In this document: one piece after another, positions 36,401 through 47,530 of the stretch
Position numbering within the stretch: the stretch's first letter is position 1
Layout of the letters: each line of letters opens with the position of its first letter
Assembly (NCBI GenBank): GCA_035772785.1
Contig: JAOCPU010000005.1
Location: forward strand, 248,001 to 312,000
Source of the DNA: Phlebiopsis flavidoalba
Lineage: Eukaryota > Basidiomycota > Agaricomycetes > Polyporales > Phanerochaetaceae
Length of the DNA stretch: 64,000 nucleotides
Direction of reading: 5' to 3'
Translations under genes and position numbers: made by a program
Notes under the pieces: generated by a model
The model's input: the letters and a program-made list of their open reading frames with translations, nothing else
Database searches by the model: none
What the model was told of the DNA's origin: nothing

Positions 36401-37943
36401 CGCGTTCCTTTTCCTTCTGCGCCTTCTCTTCCTTGCTCTCGCTCTCGTCCCTCGTCATCAATCCCCAGCACGCCCTTGGGGACGTAATCCCGGAGGTCGA
36501 TGATATCCTCAAAGAACCGCCGCTCCTCCTCGTCTTCCCACTTGCCGCCCCCGGATCGCGTCGTCGAGCTCCGCGTCCCCGCCGAGCACACTGCCCGTGT
36601 TAGATCCAATCTGAATCGATGTCCGCCTTGTGCGCCGCGGTCTGCAGCTTCGGCATCGGCAGGTACAGCAGCTCCGACAGGCTTGCAATGACCATCAGCG
36701 TGAGTCCACGGGCGCAGGGGTGGGGGACGCACGTCTGGCAGCTCGCGAGCAGCTTCTCGTAGCTCTTCGTCATCCGCTCGTACGCCTGCTGCCGGTCCTC
36801 GAAGATCTCGCCGCTCCGGATGTACGCCTCGTGGTTCTTGCGGTCCTGCTCCTGCTAGCCTCTGCACACAAGACACGTCAGCCCCCGCCACGCCTAGACA
36901 GGACACACAACCGACGTTGTGCTCGAGCACGAGCTTCTTGCTCCACGCTCTCAAAGTACGCGCGCGGCACATGTGCCGGAAGCGGTCGCGGATGTCCTTC
37001 TCCACGAGCTCCTCGCGCTCGTCCGCCGCCGCCTCCGCGCTCTCTGCGTTCCTTGTCGTCTCTTCCGACAGACTGCCGGGCTCGGCCGACACCTGCTTCG
37101 TCGCGGCGGGCGGCTGCAGGCCGAGAAACGGGCGCGCGTAGCCCTTGAGGAACGTCGACAGGAGCGGGAGCGACGATAGACTCGGGTCGTTCGGACAACT
37201 ACCCCCCTCATCAACACCCCCTTCCACAGCTAGAGTAAACCACGCACCAGCTCCTTGACCACGCGCATCACCCACTCCCCGCCAGCTGCGCCCCGGCGCG
37301 TCGCGCACGATGCCCACGGAGCGCGAGCTCCGCGCACACGCGCAGCACAGGCCGCTGCCGCCCCCACGCGCGCCGCGTCGTCCTTCTCGCGCTGCTCGGG
37401 CGCGAGCGCGGCGCTCGCCGCGCGGGAAACGGCGGCGCGAGCGCGCTTGCGAGCGCCACCTATCAGCGCAGGCGTGAAGCTCGCTGGGAACCGTCTATGC
37501 AGCGCCGAGATCACCTGGATTCTAAGTTAGTGGGAGGGAGGGGGGAGGGAGGGGTGAGGGGGCACCTCGACGGCGCCGGCGACGTCCTTCTCCGTTCCTG
37601 CAGCGCGCGACGCCCTCGAGGCACGCTGCCCGGCAGCTCGTCGACCCCGTACTTGGCGAGCGCGAGCGCGTCGATGTCCTTGAGCAGCGCGGCGTGGTTC
37701 TCCTGCCCGTAGCGACTGGCGGAGGCGTTTGATGAAGGCCGTGTTGCGCTTGAGGGACGAGTCGAGGGGTTTTGTTGATTCTGACGAGCCGTTAGTGAGA
37801 ACAAGAGGGGAGGGGGGAGGAGGTACCGGGGAGGGACGGGTGCGGGAGGAGGGTTTGAGGGCGAGCAGGGGTGCTTTTGCGCCGGGCTCGCTTTGCGTCT
37901 TCGTCGTCCGCTTTTGACCGAGCGGCACATTCAGTCCATCCAT
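33483..37943 (-). CDS. UPF2: UPF2/NMD2, nonsense-mediated mRNA decay factor
   Basis: Scaffold that links UPF1 and UPF3 in nonsense-mediated decay. Chosen ATG at 37943 (MDGLNVPLGQKRTTKTQSEP); an upstream exon is possible. The first MIF4G region has LDSSLKRNTAFIKRLRQSL, ENHAALLKDIDALALAKYG and EVISALHRRFPASFTPAL-type residues. Acidic linkers follow (ESAEAAADEREELVEKDIRD, FFEDIIDLRDYVPKGVLGID). Second and third MIF4G regions: FAFLNSKAARKRLVK, FMGQIPKGRVDVLPHYARLL, VTFLSNLTKFRVVPPHVILH, NIENIAMLLEGCGRFLLRS, LELFIIRHLIYDVLTRKTID, LEQNVYNINQRRVATMKYLG, VRLVCVLLDTCGMCFDRG. The C-terminal UPF1-binding part ends LAIPAESTLAVQTRTAQMQD...VLNYEQREEAEEM and RAGAIKIRYIG, TAG at 33483-33485. About ten small introns and many frame changes are needed, for example after IKRLRQSL. 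Confidence 0.93.
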
Positions 37944-38640
37944 CTTGGTCACACACCTCACTATGCAGCTATCCCAGCCGTAAGTTTGAGAGAGCAAATG
38001 CGCGATGAAGAAAGTAATAAATAGGCGGCCCATGTGCGGATGGAGGCTCGGCACCCCCGGTGGTGTGAGAGTTAAGGGGAGTCGCAGCTCGACTCGCAAG
38101 CTCGGGGGCGCGTGGCGCACATCAGCACGGCACGGCTGCGGACGAAAAAACGCAAAAACTGGGGGCATGTCTGCGTCTTTGGCGCGGATTGTGCGCCCGA
38201 CCTACCTTGGGAAGGGTGTCATCCCAAAAAACCCGCGCGTCGTGTACGGCATTCCCGGTCCGAAACTCTCGCAGGGGCACGCCATGCGGGGCAGAAAGAT
38301 CAGTACGAGTGGTAGCCAAACACCCTGCGACCTTTTTGTCGTGCAAGGGACACAGGGGGCGTCGCTTTGCGCGCACCTCGCTATGAGTTTTCAGGACCAG
38401 CTCCGTTTGAATATTGCGTCCATGAATGAAATCTGGGAAAAGGCCTGTAGTCCGTCGGCCCCCTTTTAATAGAACGGTAGGTGTAGTGAACGAGGGCGCG
38501 CCCAGTCACACAACAAAAGTCAGATGATACCCCCACCTTTGATATCAGACAGTGACCATATGTGCAAGCTCTACAGACATTGGTTGACACCAATCGTACA
38601 TCCTCCACCCAGAAAATCCCCGTCTGTCACACGACATGAT
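37944..38640. other. UPF2 upstream region
   Basis: Contains a 154-codon plus-strand open frame (38005-38469) without introns, homologue or typical composition; not called as a gene. Confidence 0.4.
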
Positions 38641-39475
38641 TCACAAAAATAAACGCAGGCACATTATACTCCTTGTACTTCGGTCTCTATAAACGTCCCA
38701 GCCCCGTCTGCTTGTCCAGCCGCCCCCGCGCATCCGGAATCGCCGTCCACGCTCGCCTTCGCCCCGACTCTCCCCTGCCCTCCCCTGCGGCTGCAGCGTG
38801 CCAGCACGACCTCCGCGTTCAGGCAAACGCGACGGACGCGGAGGCGCTGCCGCCGCGCTTGCGCGACGGCGCACGCACGACGTCACGCGCCGCCTTTTGG
38901 CCTCGGGACGCGCTTCCTCGGGGCGATCGACTGCGCTCGCGTCACCTGGTGCCATCAGCGTCTCCGTCCGCTTCGCGCCTTCTTCATCGGCCGCCGTGCT
39001 TGCACAGCCCACGCACCCGATGTATTTGGATTGCCGTGTTGCGGTTCCCCCATTCGCGACGGTGCTTCGCATGCGGGGCGGGTCCTGGTCCAGTGAGGGG
39101 TCCGTGCGTATGCGAGAGGAACGCGCGGCTCCTTGCTGCGCGAACACCGTGCAGACCTTGCGCCGCTGCCCATGCGCACCGTCTGCGGCGACGGCGGCGG
39201 GGAACATCGCCATCAGGTCGTGCCCCGTGATCGCGCCGGGGCCCGCCCCGCGCGCTCCTGCGCCGCCTGCATCATCGCGCGCGTGAGCACGCACCACTAC
39301 GTAGCTATGACGCAGCGACTCACCTCGGGCGTCGGCGTGCAGCGTGTGCTTCAGGAGCGTCGCCCTGTGGCGGCGAGCGGCGGTTCCGCCACAGCGTCAT
39401 GTCGTGGTGTGGCTCATCTCGGGTGATGCGGGGGGTGCTTCTGTGCCCCCCAGAAGGGGTGCGGCATACAGGGCT
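38641..39475 (-). CDS. Hypothetical protein (tentative)
   Basis: Not recognised. On the minus strand a possible first exon around 39475-39325 (MPHPFWGAQKHPPHHP, SHHDMTLWRN, LKHTLHADAR) is followed by a good intron (GTGAGTCGC...GATGATGCAG). The next exon reads QERAGRAPGAITGHDLMAMF, then TVFAQQ and a low-complexity Arg/Ala/Pro stretch. Frame changes occur at G and C runs. The best argument for coding is the intron with matching phases, and the fact that the TVFAQQ segment recurs at 43.2 kb. The start and the C-terminus are uncertain. Confidence 0.35.
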
Positions 39476-40207
39476 CGCATATATGCCCCGCAGACGACGC
39501 TAGCCGCTCCCACCCGTCCCCACTCTACGCAGAGGCTCGCCGGAGTTTACCCTCACTAGGCAGCAGCGAGCAACCCCCGGAAGGAGCCTAGAGCACGCGC
39601 CAAACGAAAAATGACAAAACAAACGCAAGGGGGAAACAGCAGCTCCTGAGCCAAGTTAAACACGGTGCGCTCATAGTGCGGTTACGGCAGCACGACATAG
39701 TCCACCCATAAGACGCGGTGGCTGGAAGGGCCCGAAGAAAATCGGGGGTGGGGCGTCCACCCCCCGCGCGAGCCTGCCGAACGAGGCAAGGCTACGTGGC
39801 GAGATGATGAGACGGTTAGATGCGGCAGAGTACAATAAAACTGCACGTGTGTGCCGGCGTGTTCAATGATGCTTTGCCTGATGCGTGCGACGCGCGTGTT
39901 GCTGGCGCCCGACTCGCTCGTTTGCTACGACCTACCTGCGCTGTGATGCTACGCGGACGCCCAGCTCTTTCGACGTAAGTGCAGGGCAGATCGGAACCTC
40001 TTGCGAACCCCTGCTCACCACTAGAAGGACCCTTCTACTCTTTTTCTGTCTCAACTTTCTGTTCACATTTCTTTTCATTAAAAACAAAAAAACAAAAAAA
40101 ACTTTGAATTTTGCAAGACATCCTAACGCTATCCGGCTGTGATCGGTCCAGACAGCAGACGCTGCCCGACCCTATCACCCCCCCGCGCGGTAACCACCTC
40201 CCGTATT
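39476..40207. other. Intergenic region
   Basis: Probable divergent promoter. 40060-40110 is a T/A-rich stretch with several A runs. No gene seen. Confidence 0.45.
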
Positions 40208-41145
40208 ATGTCGACCTCCCACGCACAACCTCTCGACCCCGACCTCGCCGCTCGTCTCAAAGAAGCCGCCGCGAGCTCCGACGCACCCTCAAGCGCAGTC
40301 CTGCACGACGCCTCCCTCTCTCCGCCTGCATTGATGTCCCCGGCGCCGCGGCACCCCTCCTCCTCCTCCTCTACTCTACCCCCGCAGCAGAGACTCGAAA
40401 GACCGCCCCCGCAAAGACCCCGACTGCGCCGCGAGCGTCCTCAAACGCTCTGCCGTCCTCGCATACCGACAGTCATGGAAGACCACCACCATACGGGAGA
40501 CGCCCTCATCGCCCTTCGTCCCTTAACCCTCCAATCCCTCGAACGACGCCTGCGCAGTGCGGCCGAGACGCGCCGCGCGGGGACGCCGCTGAGAGACACA
40601 CGCCCTTTTACCTTACAAGCCCACATCCGCGCTCAGCAACTCGCCGAACGCGAGCTCGCGAACGTACGGCGCGGAGCTGGCGAGGGAGAGAGAGGAGATT
40701 GACGAGGGAGAGAGAGGAGAGCGCGAGGGAAGCGAGCGCGAGCGGACGCGGCGGAGCGCGTGGCGCGTCTCGGCGCGGCGGGACCTCAAGATCGCGGGGC
40801 GAGAGCCGACCTCCGCGGAGAACGACGCGCGCCGCGCCGGGAGGCCGCGCGCTGCGCGAGTGGCAAGCACGACACGCCGGAACGCGAGACGGAGGCAGGC
40901 GCGGCCGCTCTGAGGAGGCGGTACGAGCACAGGTGTGGAAGACGGGCTTCGAGGACGGCCGCGCGGAGGGCTTCGAGGCGGGGTCGCTGCCGCAGGGCGT
41001 CGAGGAGGGGCAGCGAGGAGGGGTGTGGTTTGGCGAGGGCGCCGCGGAGGGGTACGCGGGGGGCCGGCTGGCGGGGTTTGTGAGGTATGGGCGCGAAGGT
41101 GGGGGATGTGGCGGAGGGGCCGGCCGCGAGCGGGGAAGCAGCTAG
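40208..41145 (+). CDS. Coiled-coil protein with Yae1-like GX3 repeats
   Basis: Start at 40208 (MSTSHAQPLDPDLAARLKEA). A Ser/Pro-rich segment is followed by a charged helical part: LIALRPLTLQSLERRLRS, RDTRPFTLQAHIRAQQLAER. A Glu/Arg/Ala-rich coiled-coil stretch with frame changes spans 40680-40920. The C-terminal part at 40935-41090 has glycine every four residues, GFEDGRAEGFEAG, GVEEGQRGGVWFGEGAAEGY and GGRLAGF, like the deca-GX3 motif of Yae1_N proteins. Yae1 itself matures the iron-sulfur protein Rli1 with Lto1, but this protein is longer and Pro-rich, so I call only the repeat type, not the Yae1 function. The true end may lie as far as 41283. Confidence 0.5.
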
Positions 41146-41283
41146 GCACGGGATGGCGACAGATCAAGATCTTGTATGCGCGGGCACCAAGTCGTTTTTT
41201 GAAACGAGCTTGTTCAGGGGAGCCGAAACGTCGTCCGAGGTGTGTAATTTTTTTTTTGGTGTTCAGGAGGCAGTGGAGGGCTG

Positions 41284-42374
41284 AGCGAGTGCAATAGCAA
41301 GGACGACCCAGACCGCATCGTGCGCGCTGGGTCGCCGGACGACGGACCGCGACGCGCACGGCTGCCGTCCACACTGGCCCGCGCCGACGTCTCGCCGTGT
41401 CGCCACCGCCAAGCCGCGGGCCTCCCCCAGAAGTCAGTTACGTAAGCCTCCATCCCTTTCTGTTCATGGCACGCGCAGGCGCCGCCGTCTTCGAACATAC
41501 ATATCTATCCCTTGTATTATCGCCGCAACCCGTATATAGCAGTCCTCCGGCGGGTCACTACGACGAGCGTCACCACCCTCCCTCGTCCCCCGTCTCTTCT
41601 CATAACGATCCACACTAGCCCGTTTACCTCGTACGTACGTAAAGCCCGGCCTTGACATAGGATTCCGGCTCGGGAGAGCCCAGCACGCGTCACGCGTCGT
41701 CGAACGCCTTACGTAGCGTCTCAATGGGCCCTCTTAGCCCAAACCTGCGTTTTTTCCCAGCGTGCGGTTTCGAGGCCCGAAGCGCCGCGGCGTTTGTGCC
41801 AGCGCGGGCCTTTGCGCACGTGCGACTTTGCAGGGGGGAAAATACTGAGCATGAAGGGGGGAAAATACTGAATGGAGGGGGCGTGTGAATAGGTCATATG
41901 TGTGATTTGAAGGCGCGCGAGGGTGATTAATGAAAGTGCAGTGTGGAACTGGGATTTTTTCAGGCCTTCACCCGGAGATGAACAAACGGCGCGTGAGGGC
42001 TCGGAGTTCTGCGCACAAGCTATGATGACCAATCTCCAACCTCTAAAAAATTGTCTGCGTCTACTGACTCACGGGCTTATGGATGTATTCACTTGAACGT
42101 ATACCCACACCATTCATCGTGACCGTCCCGAGGAGCCGCAAAAAAAAGCCACGCAAATTGCGTTCCTTTTTTCTACTTCCAAGCAGCGCCGTCCTGCACG
42201 GGACTTTGGCTACACCAGCAGTGTATTCTAGCATATAAGAAGCGACGCCCAGACGGTGTCAAATATTCGGACACGTTGGGTGACAGGCGACGAGATGCGT
42301 AGAGCTTGCTCAGCGTCGGTAGCAGTCCGATCAGATGGGTGGCATCGAGAAGTCATCACTTTTTTATGGTTTAC
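41284..42374. other. Region without a convincing gene
   Basis: Includes a short direct repeat at 41833-41872 in which GGGGGGAAAATACTGA occurs twice. Open frames here lack motifs. Confidence 0.4.
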
Positions 42375-42917
42375 TCAGAATTTTTGTGTGGACGTGCATA
42401 GTGCTATGTATATGTAAAGTACCAATAAGAAACGATGAGGAAGAATTGCACCGAGGTTGAAAGGTAGCGAGAAGCGATCCGGATGCGAGACACCTGCGAA
42501 GACACCGCCGCAACTATGCGCTCGGAGGTCCTGGACGCACTGCGATTTTTCCGCGTATTTTGCGGTGCAGGCCGCCTCTGCATCCGTGTCGTTATAGTAG
42601 CAGCCCGATTTGTGAAGCCTACATGAAGAGGGAGAGAAAGTATGATATGGGGAATGAGACAACGCCTCGTCATCGGTGCGACGGCTTTCTCGCTCCTACA
42701 GAAGTGCAATATGTGATTAGAATGGATTATAAGCCATATTTCGAGAGTATAAACTTTCTCTCAGTCCGTCAAGCACCCTGACGCCAGTCCTCTTGAGCAT
42801 TTTGTTTCCGATTTTCGCCTGCTTCTGACTGCCCGCGCACGAGGAGCAACAAGCAGCGCATGAAGAAGTCCAAGGTGCAACTTACCGTTCCCAGAATCTC
42901 ACAAAACTCGGCACCCA
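42375..42917 (-). CDS. Small cysteine-containing protein (tentative)
   Basis: Possible three-exon minus-strand gene. An ATG near 42917 gives MGAEFCEILGT before GTAAGTTGC; an acceptor CTTCTGTAG near 42700 leads to ERESRRTDDEALSHSPYHTF; possibly another intron ending CATGTAG; then LHKSGCYYNDTDAEAACTAK and YAEKSQCVQDLRAHSCGG. Four Cys within about 30 residues recall small CHCH-type proteins, but the spacing is not the twin Cx9C pattern. Family unknown. Confidence 0.3.
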
Positions 42918-42925
42918 TAGTAATT

Positions 42926-43145
42926 GTTTTATGAGCTCTCGGTCCAGCCATCCTATTCGCAGCTCAACTAATACACAAAAATACTACTGGAAAATAAATA
43001 ACAGTCATGACAATTCGTAACTCCAACATCAATCAAGATCGTTAATGCTACGCGCAACCTCCGGGCGCGCCGCCGCCACAAGAAGGCGCAAGAGCTGCGG
43101 GTCCACATCCCGCGCGCTAGGCTTGTGCGTGAAATGATCCAAGCA
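42926..43145. repeat. Direct duplication, copy 1 (partner at 47313-47530)
   Basis: Near-identical to 47313-47530, same orientation. Landmarks in both: TTTATGAGCTCTCGGTCCAG, CCATCCTATTCGCAG, AATACACAAAAATACTACT, GTCATGACAATTCGTAACTC, AATCAAGATCGTTAATGCT and GGTCCACATCCCG. Covers the 3' end and flank of both members of the repeat-protein family. Confidence 0.85.
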
Positions 43146-43360
43146 GCCTGCATATATGCGAGCCTCGTCCGCTAGGGGTGCACATACCGGCGCGAGCTGC
43201 GGCACGGTGTTCGCGCAGCAGGAGCGCGGCGCGTTGCTCTCGCAACCGGCGCCCGCTGCGAAGCCCCCAGCATTGCCCCGCGCGATACAACCAGCCCAAG
43301 GCCGGACATGGTTCGTCGAAAATAGGTAAGTATACGGACACGACAGGAATTGCCATCCCG
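43029..43360 (-). CDS. Second member of the repeat-protein family (C-terminal part only)
   Basis: The minus-strand end DHFTHKPSARDVDPQLLRLL...ARPEVARSINDLD, TGA at 43029, matches the end of the large repeat protein at 47.4 kb (HFTHKSARDVDPQ...LLRLL, with INDLD in the alternative frame). Upstream, AGGFAAGAGCESNAPRSCCA and a possible GTATGT...ATGCAG intron are seen, but no signal peptide and none of the tandem modules. Either a truncated duplicate or a gene whose 5' part was replaced. Confidence 0.45.
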
Positions 43361-43379
43361 GGGACGACGGGATAAACAA

Positions 43380-45080
43380 AGACGCGACGAGGCGATGCGC
43401 AGTGGATGTGGGAGATCTAGCGGGGACGGAGGAGATGAGAGCCTGAGGATCGGCGGCGCGACATTCGCAAGAAAGAGGGGCGTGACTTCGACATCAAGTA
43501 TAGATTCGGTCGAACATGTGTTCATATGCGCCATTGAAATATCTACAATACACAACATAGAACCCACAGTGATGACAGTGCAACGTGGTGTGTACGGGCT
43601 GAGCTTGGTGTTAGTAACTACTCTGATTAGCACTCCGAGGATGACATCGCAAATTTTTTAGGCGTGTGTTGGTTTCACCGCGAGTCTGAAGACTCGAGGC
43701 TACTCGTCCCCAAGACTGCGAAGAAGTCCACGCCAGGACAGGCGTCGCGCGAAGCGACAACTCTGCCCCCCCCTGGGGGAGAAACCGACCACGCACCTCA
43801 GCCCCCTCTCCAGTCGTCTCTTCATCCTCGTGCATGCTCCCCGTGTTGCGAGCCACACGCGTGCGCGAGGTGTAGCTCCGGGACGGCGACGCGCCTGTCG
43901 GAACCGCCTTGCTGTGGACTAGACACCCAGACGTCTACTCTACAAGGGCTATGTCGCGGGGCAAGCACGATCATAGCGGGGGATGAACGGCTCAATAACT
44001 CGTGACGCCGCCATTGGGTCCCAACGAAGCGGAAAAGGGGATACACGGCGCGGCAGACGACATCCCGAGGACAAGGGGCGGCCCCGGGCGCCGCGTGCAG
44101 GGTGGCGCGTGCGGCGCACCGGGGTCTAAGGCGCAATGACTCCCGCCAAGAGCGCGGGACAAGGCGACACGCGAGCAGCCGCGTATGGAGGATGCCGCCA
44201 GTGGGCCCCCGAAGGTAGCTAAGCAAAACACAGCCGCAGGAAACTAGGGGAGGCGGGGAACCCAGGGGAGACGAAACAAAGGGGAGGTTGGAGGACGACA
44301 CGCGGCGGTTCGAGCGGGCTTTTATGGAACGAGCGTTGTGTGGCGGTTGTTTGCTCGCGGCGGAGCCCGTTTTTATTCCAAACCAACCAAACCAACAAGG
44401 CGCGTCGCGTCGCGACGCGTCTGGACGCGTCTGATAGGGCGCCTAATGCGATAAACGGAATGCTTTTTAGTAGGGAGCAAAATATTGGATAGAAATTATG
44501 CGTTCAATTGGTATATGACTTAATATATGATAATTTGTCCATCTCAAGGGTGGAACAGAACTTGGAACCAATAAATATTCCACAAGCCTCGAAGCTCGAG
44601 CATATCGTGGTGTGTGGGCAATTTGTACTTGTTTGTTCCCGCACAAGTGCTCGGACGACCCACTGATGTATGCTCGCTGTCAAAATGAGAGTACATATCT
44701 GCTCTGCACACGTCTGTCACGCATGTTACGCATCCTGAGCAACTGACTACCAACAACAGTAATAGCTCGTGACTGAATTGTTTGGTCCCTGGATCTGCAG
44801 TGAATGTTGCGCGTTGTGACCCACGTGGCTATTTCAATGTCCGCTTTGGCGCCGACTCGTGTGACGCCTTCAACGTTCAACGTTCAACGGTTCACTGTCG
44901 TTCAAACGCTCAACGCTTACCGGTTACCGTCCCATCCCATCCCCCTGGGCCTTTCGTTCGCATATCACCTACAAGATTCTCCCCACACTTCTAGTATGTG
45001 TAATCCCCTGACCCTGGTCTTGTACAAACGGTAACTCTCTCCTCAGACCATATATCCATACCGTCACCCACAGACGTAGC
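43380..45080. other. Region without a convincing gene
   Basis: Long overlapping frames at 43820-44300 on the minus strand look compositional. 44400-44432 is a run of GCGTC units, and 44873-44890 carries CAACGTTCAACGTTCAACG. No gene recognised. Confidence 0.4.
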
Positions 45081-45084
45081 GGCG

Positions 45085-46869
45085 CAATGGTTCTTGTCTC
45101 GGGCAGCTATGGCTTGGGTGAAGGGTCTTTGCACCAAAAATCAACACCGAGGGTGTTTTAGTACGACGTCACGGCGTAAGAATACACGCTGCTTATCCTT
45201 TGCGCTATGCTTCGCTTCTGGGAAGAATGCCTTCAACTCACACGTCGGATGTACAGGGAGTCGCACCGGCTCGTCCACAGCCCCCATTGGTTCTCAAGCT
45301 TCCACACAATGTCCACATGCTTTGACTCCCGCCTTGAACTCTTCCTCACTGTACAACGCTGAAGCCGGACCATCACGAGACACCCCGATCCACCACACCA
45401 CGTTTAGTTCTACGCTGCCCCTGCTAGGTCATTAAGCTCGTTCGATACAAAAGGCTGGTCCCCCGCATATGGCCAACATGGTGCTCAGGTCCAAGAAGCG
45501 ACAATCCGCCCCCAGGGACCATCTTTGCTCGAGAGAAATACTTGCCCTCGGATCGCCCAATTTTCAAAGCATTCATTCGCTCAGGCGATTTGCCTTGCTC
45601 CGAGGCAGACCCAGCATGCGGAAAACTATGATACTAGAGACGGGCATGCTCGTGATCTGTACCTCTGCCAACGCAAAGGCACTCTACATGAACCGTTCTT
45701 CGATGCTATTATAGCTGGATGTGAAAACCAACGACCAGCTATCCTACGACGACTTAGAACAGGACCGGTCCAGGTTCTGCACGACCTGCAAGCTTCCTTG
45801 CCGACCATGAGGAGGATTCTTCCCTTGTTCATCGCGCTCTCTCGGACTCATGGATCCGCTCTCTTCAAGAGGGGCTACGACCCCGGGCCAAGGTTGGCGT
45901 AGGCTGTTTGTCAACAATGCTGGGCTAGCTGTGCTCCGTGAAAGCCATGTCCTTTCTGGTTCGAGGCTACCTGCTGTTACCTGCTGCTCGGTCCACAGAT
46001 ACACCACCCGTACCTGCTGCTCCCTCTGCTCAACAGCTAAACCTGCCAAACGTAACAATGGGCCCATATCCCAAGCTGACGCAAAAGGAGACCGCAGACC
46101 TTACTGAGTAAGGAAAACCGAATGGAGAGACAACAGCTGCTACCTGCTTGCTGTGATGCGCTCAGAATCGACATACATCGGCACGCGCAGCGATACGAGT
46201 GGGCCTGGGATTGTCAAGGATCTTGCCATGCAGTGGGTCTGGCACACCGTTGCAAAGAATGCGTTGCCCCAACGCCAAGCCTTTCATCATCCGCCCAACG
46301 AGCGAATACATCGACTTTGCGCGACTGTAAGCAGCCTGACGACGGATCTATGCGGGACTGGTACGAGCCTACGCGTGCCCCTGCGGCGCCGCCAACGGCC
46401 GAGACAGTTCGACGACTTCATGGTGTATCGTTTTCCCGACTTTGAAGGCCGCGGCCATGGAGAAAGCATGCGAGAACTGCAAAGACAGGATGGAGCGAGA
46501 CATGTTGGCGGTACGGTGCTTGAGCTCAAACAGCAGATCGCTGCTTTCTATGAAACCGTGAGTGGTAGTATCCTCTCAGTACGTTGTTCGACTCTCATGA
46601 CCTTTTCAACGATCAGAAACTTTGTAATGGTGGCTCTCACTGCGTCGTCGATCAGAATACGTATGTCTCAATCTTCTCATGTACACTTCCATCTTCATAC
46701 TTGGGATGTGGCGACAAGCGGAAGGCGCGGTACCCATTTGCTATCCCTTGAGGCTCGCGTACGGCGACCACACACTACACTTCAACTATCAACATTACTA
46801 TTTGCCAAGCAAACCACCTCGTTGATCGAATTGGACGTTACTGGTTTCTCAAACACGCATACCACCTAG
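45085..46869 (+). CDS. Uncharacterised Cys-containing protein (tentative, frame-shifted)
   Basis: Plus-strand coding fragments in changing frames: SFAQAICLAPRQTQHAENYD, GTLHEPFFDAIIAGCENQRP and LHDLQASLPTMRRILPLFIA (45570-45840), NVTMGPYPKLTQKETADLT (46050-46105), CKECVAPTPSLSSSAQRAN followed by DCKQPDDG (46240-46345), and KAAAMEKACENCKDRMERDM then LELKQQIAAFYET (46450-46560). The Cys pairs followed by a short coiled coil recall basidiomycete proteins with degenerate zinc-cluster-like motifs, but the canonical CX2CX6C is absent. No function proposed. Confidence 0.35.
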
Positions 46870-47312
46870 TTTCGTTTTTCTTTTTCTCTCCGCCTATGTT
46901 TCTTTTGTATTCTGTCCCCGTGGTTGTTCGATGTGTATATGTTGGGTGAACCATACTATTGTAATGTAACCCGGAATATCGCCCAATTGTAGCATTGTAA
47001 CTTGATCACGCGTGTAAAGAGCTCTCCTTCCCAGCTCGGATTTTGTCGGCGGCGTGTGAATTTGAACAAGTACTATTGCCCCTTTTCTGTCAAACCGCGT
47101 TGCATGCTGCTCGCGATGTCGTAAGACCTGGACCTGCCAGACTACCCAGTACGATAAGTGGTGAGCGAGCGTTGTGACGCACTCGACAGGAACAAACAAC
47201 GTGGTTGGCCATGGGCAAACAAACCGAAGGATGAAGCTCTTGAAGCTTCAAAGCCCACCGTGCGCCTTCACCCTTACCACAATCCCACAAACCCGGAACA
47301 GCGTACACCATG

Positions 47313-47530
47313 ATAGTTTTTATGAGCTCTCGGTCCAGCCATCCTATTCGCAGTTCAACTTAATACACAAAAATACTACTAGAAAATAAATGTAAGTCAT
47401 GACAATTCGTAACTCCAACGTTTAATCAAGATCGTTAATGCTGCGCGCAACCGCAGGGGCGCGCCGCCGCGGCCCGCGCGAGGAGGCGCAAGAGCTTGCG
47501 GGTCCACATCCCGTGCGCTCTTGTGCGTAA
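47313..47530. repeat. Direct duplication, copy 2 (partner at 42926-43145)
   Basis: Same landmarks as the first copy. Copy 2 differs by a handful of substitutions and short indels, for example AACTTAATAC against AACTAATAC. The distance between copies is about 4.38 kb. Confidence 0.85.

Noticed and set aside
38005..38469. 154-codon plus-strand open frame as a gene
   Set aside because: No introns, no recognised motif, unusual composition; it sits in the UPF2 promoter region.
40111..41145. 344-codon frame starting at 40111 as the true GX3 protein start
   Set aside because: Its N-terminal half is a shadow frame; the start at 40208 gives better sequence, and a frame change near 40700-40920 joins the two.
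43180..43330. Hydrophobin suggested by CESNAPRSCCANTVPQLAPVC
   Set aside because: The eight-Cys hydrophobin pattern is not completed and there is no signal peptide; the end of the frame instead matches the local repeat-protein family.
43822..44301. 159-codon minus-strand frame
   Set aside because: GC-driven open frame with overlapping equally long frames; no motif or splice signals.
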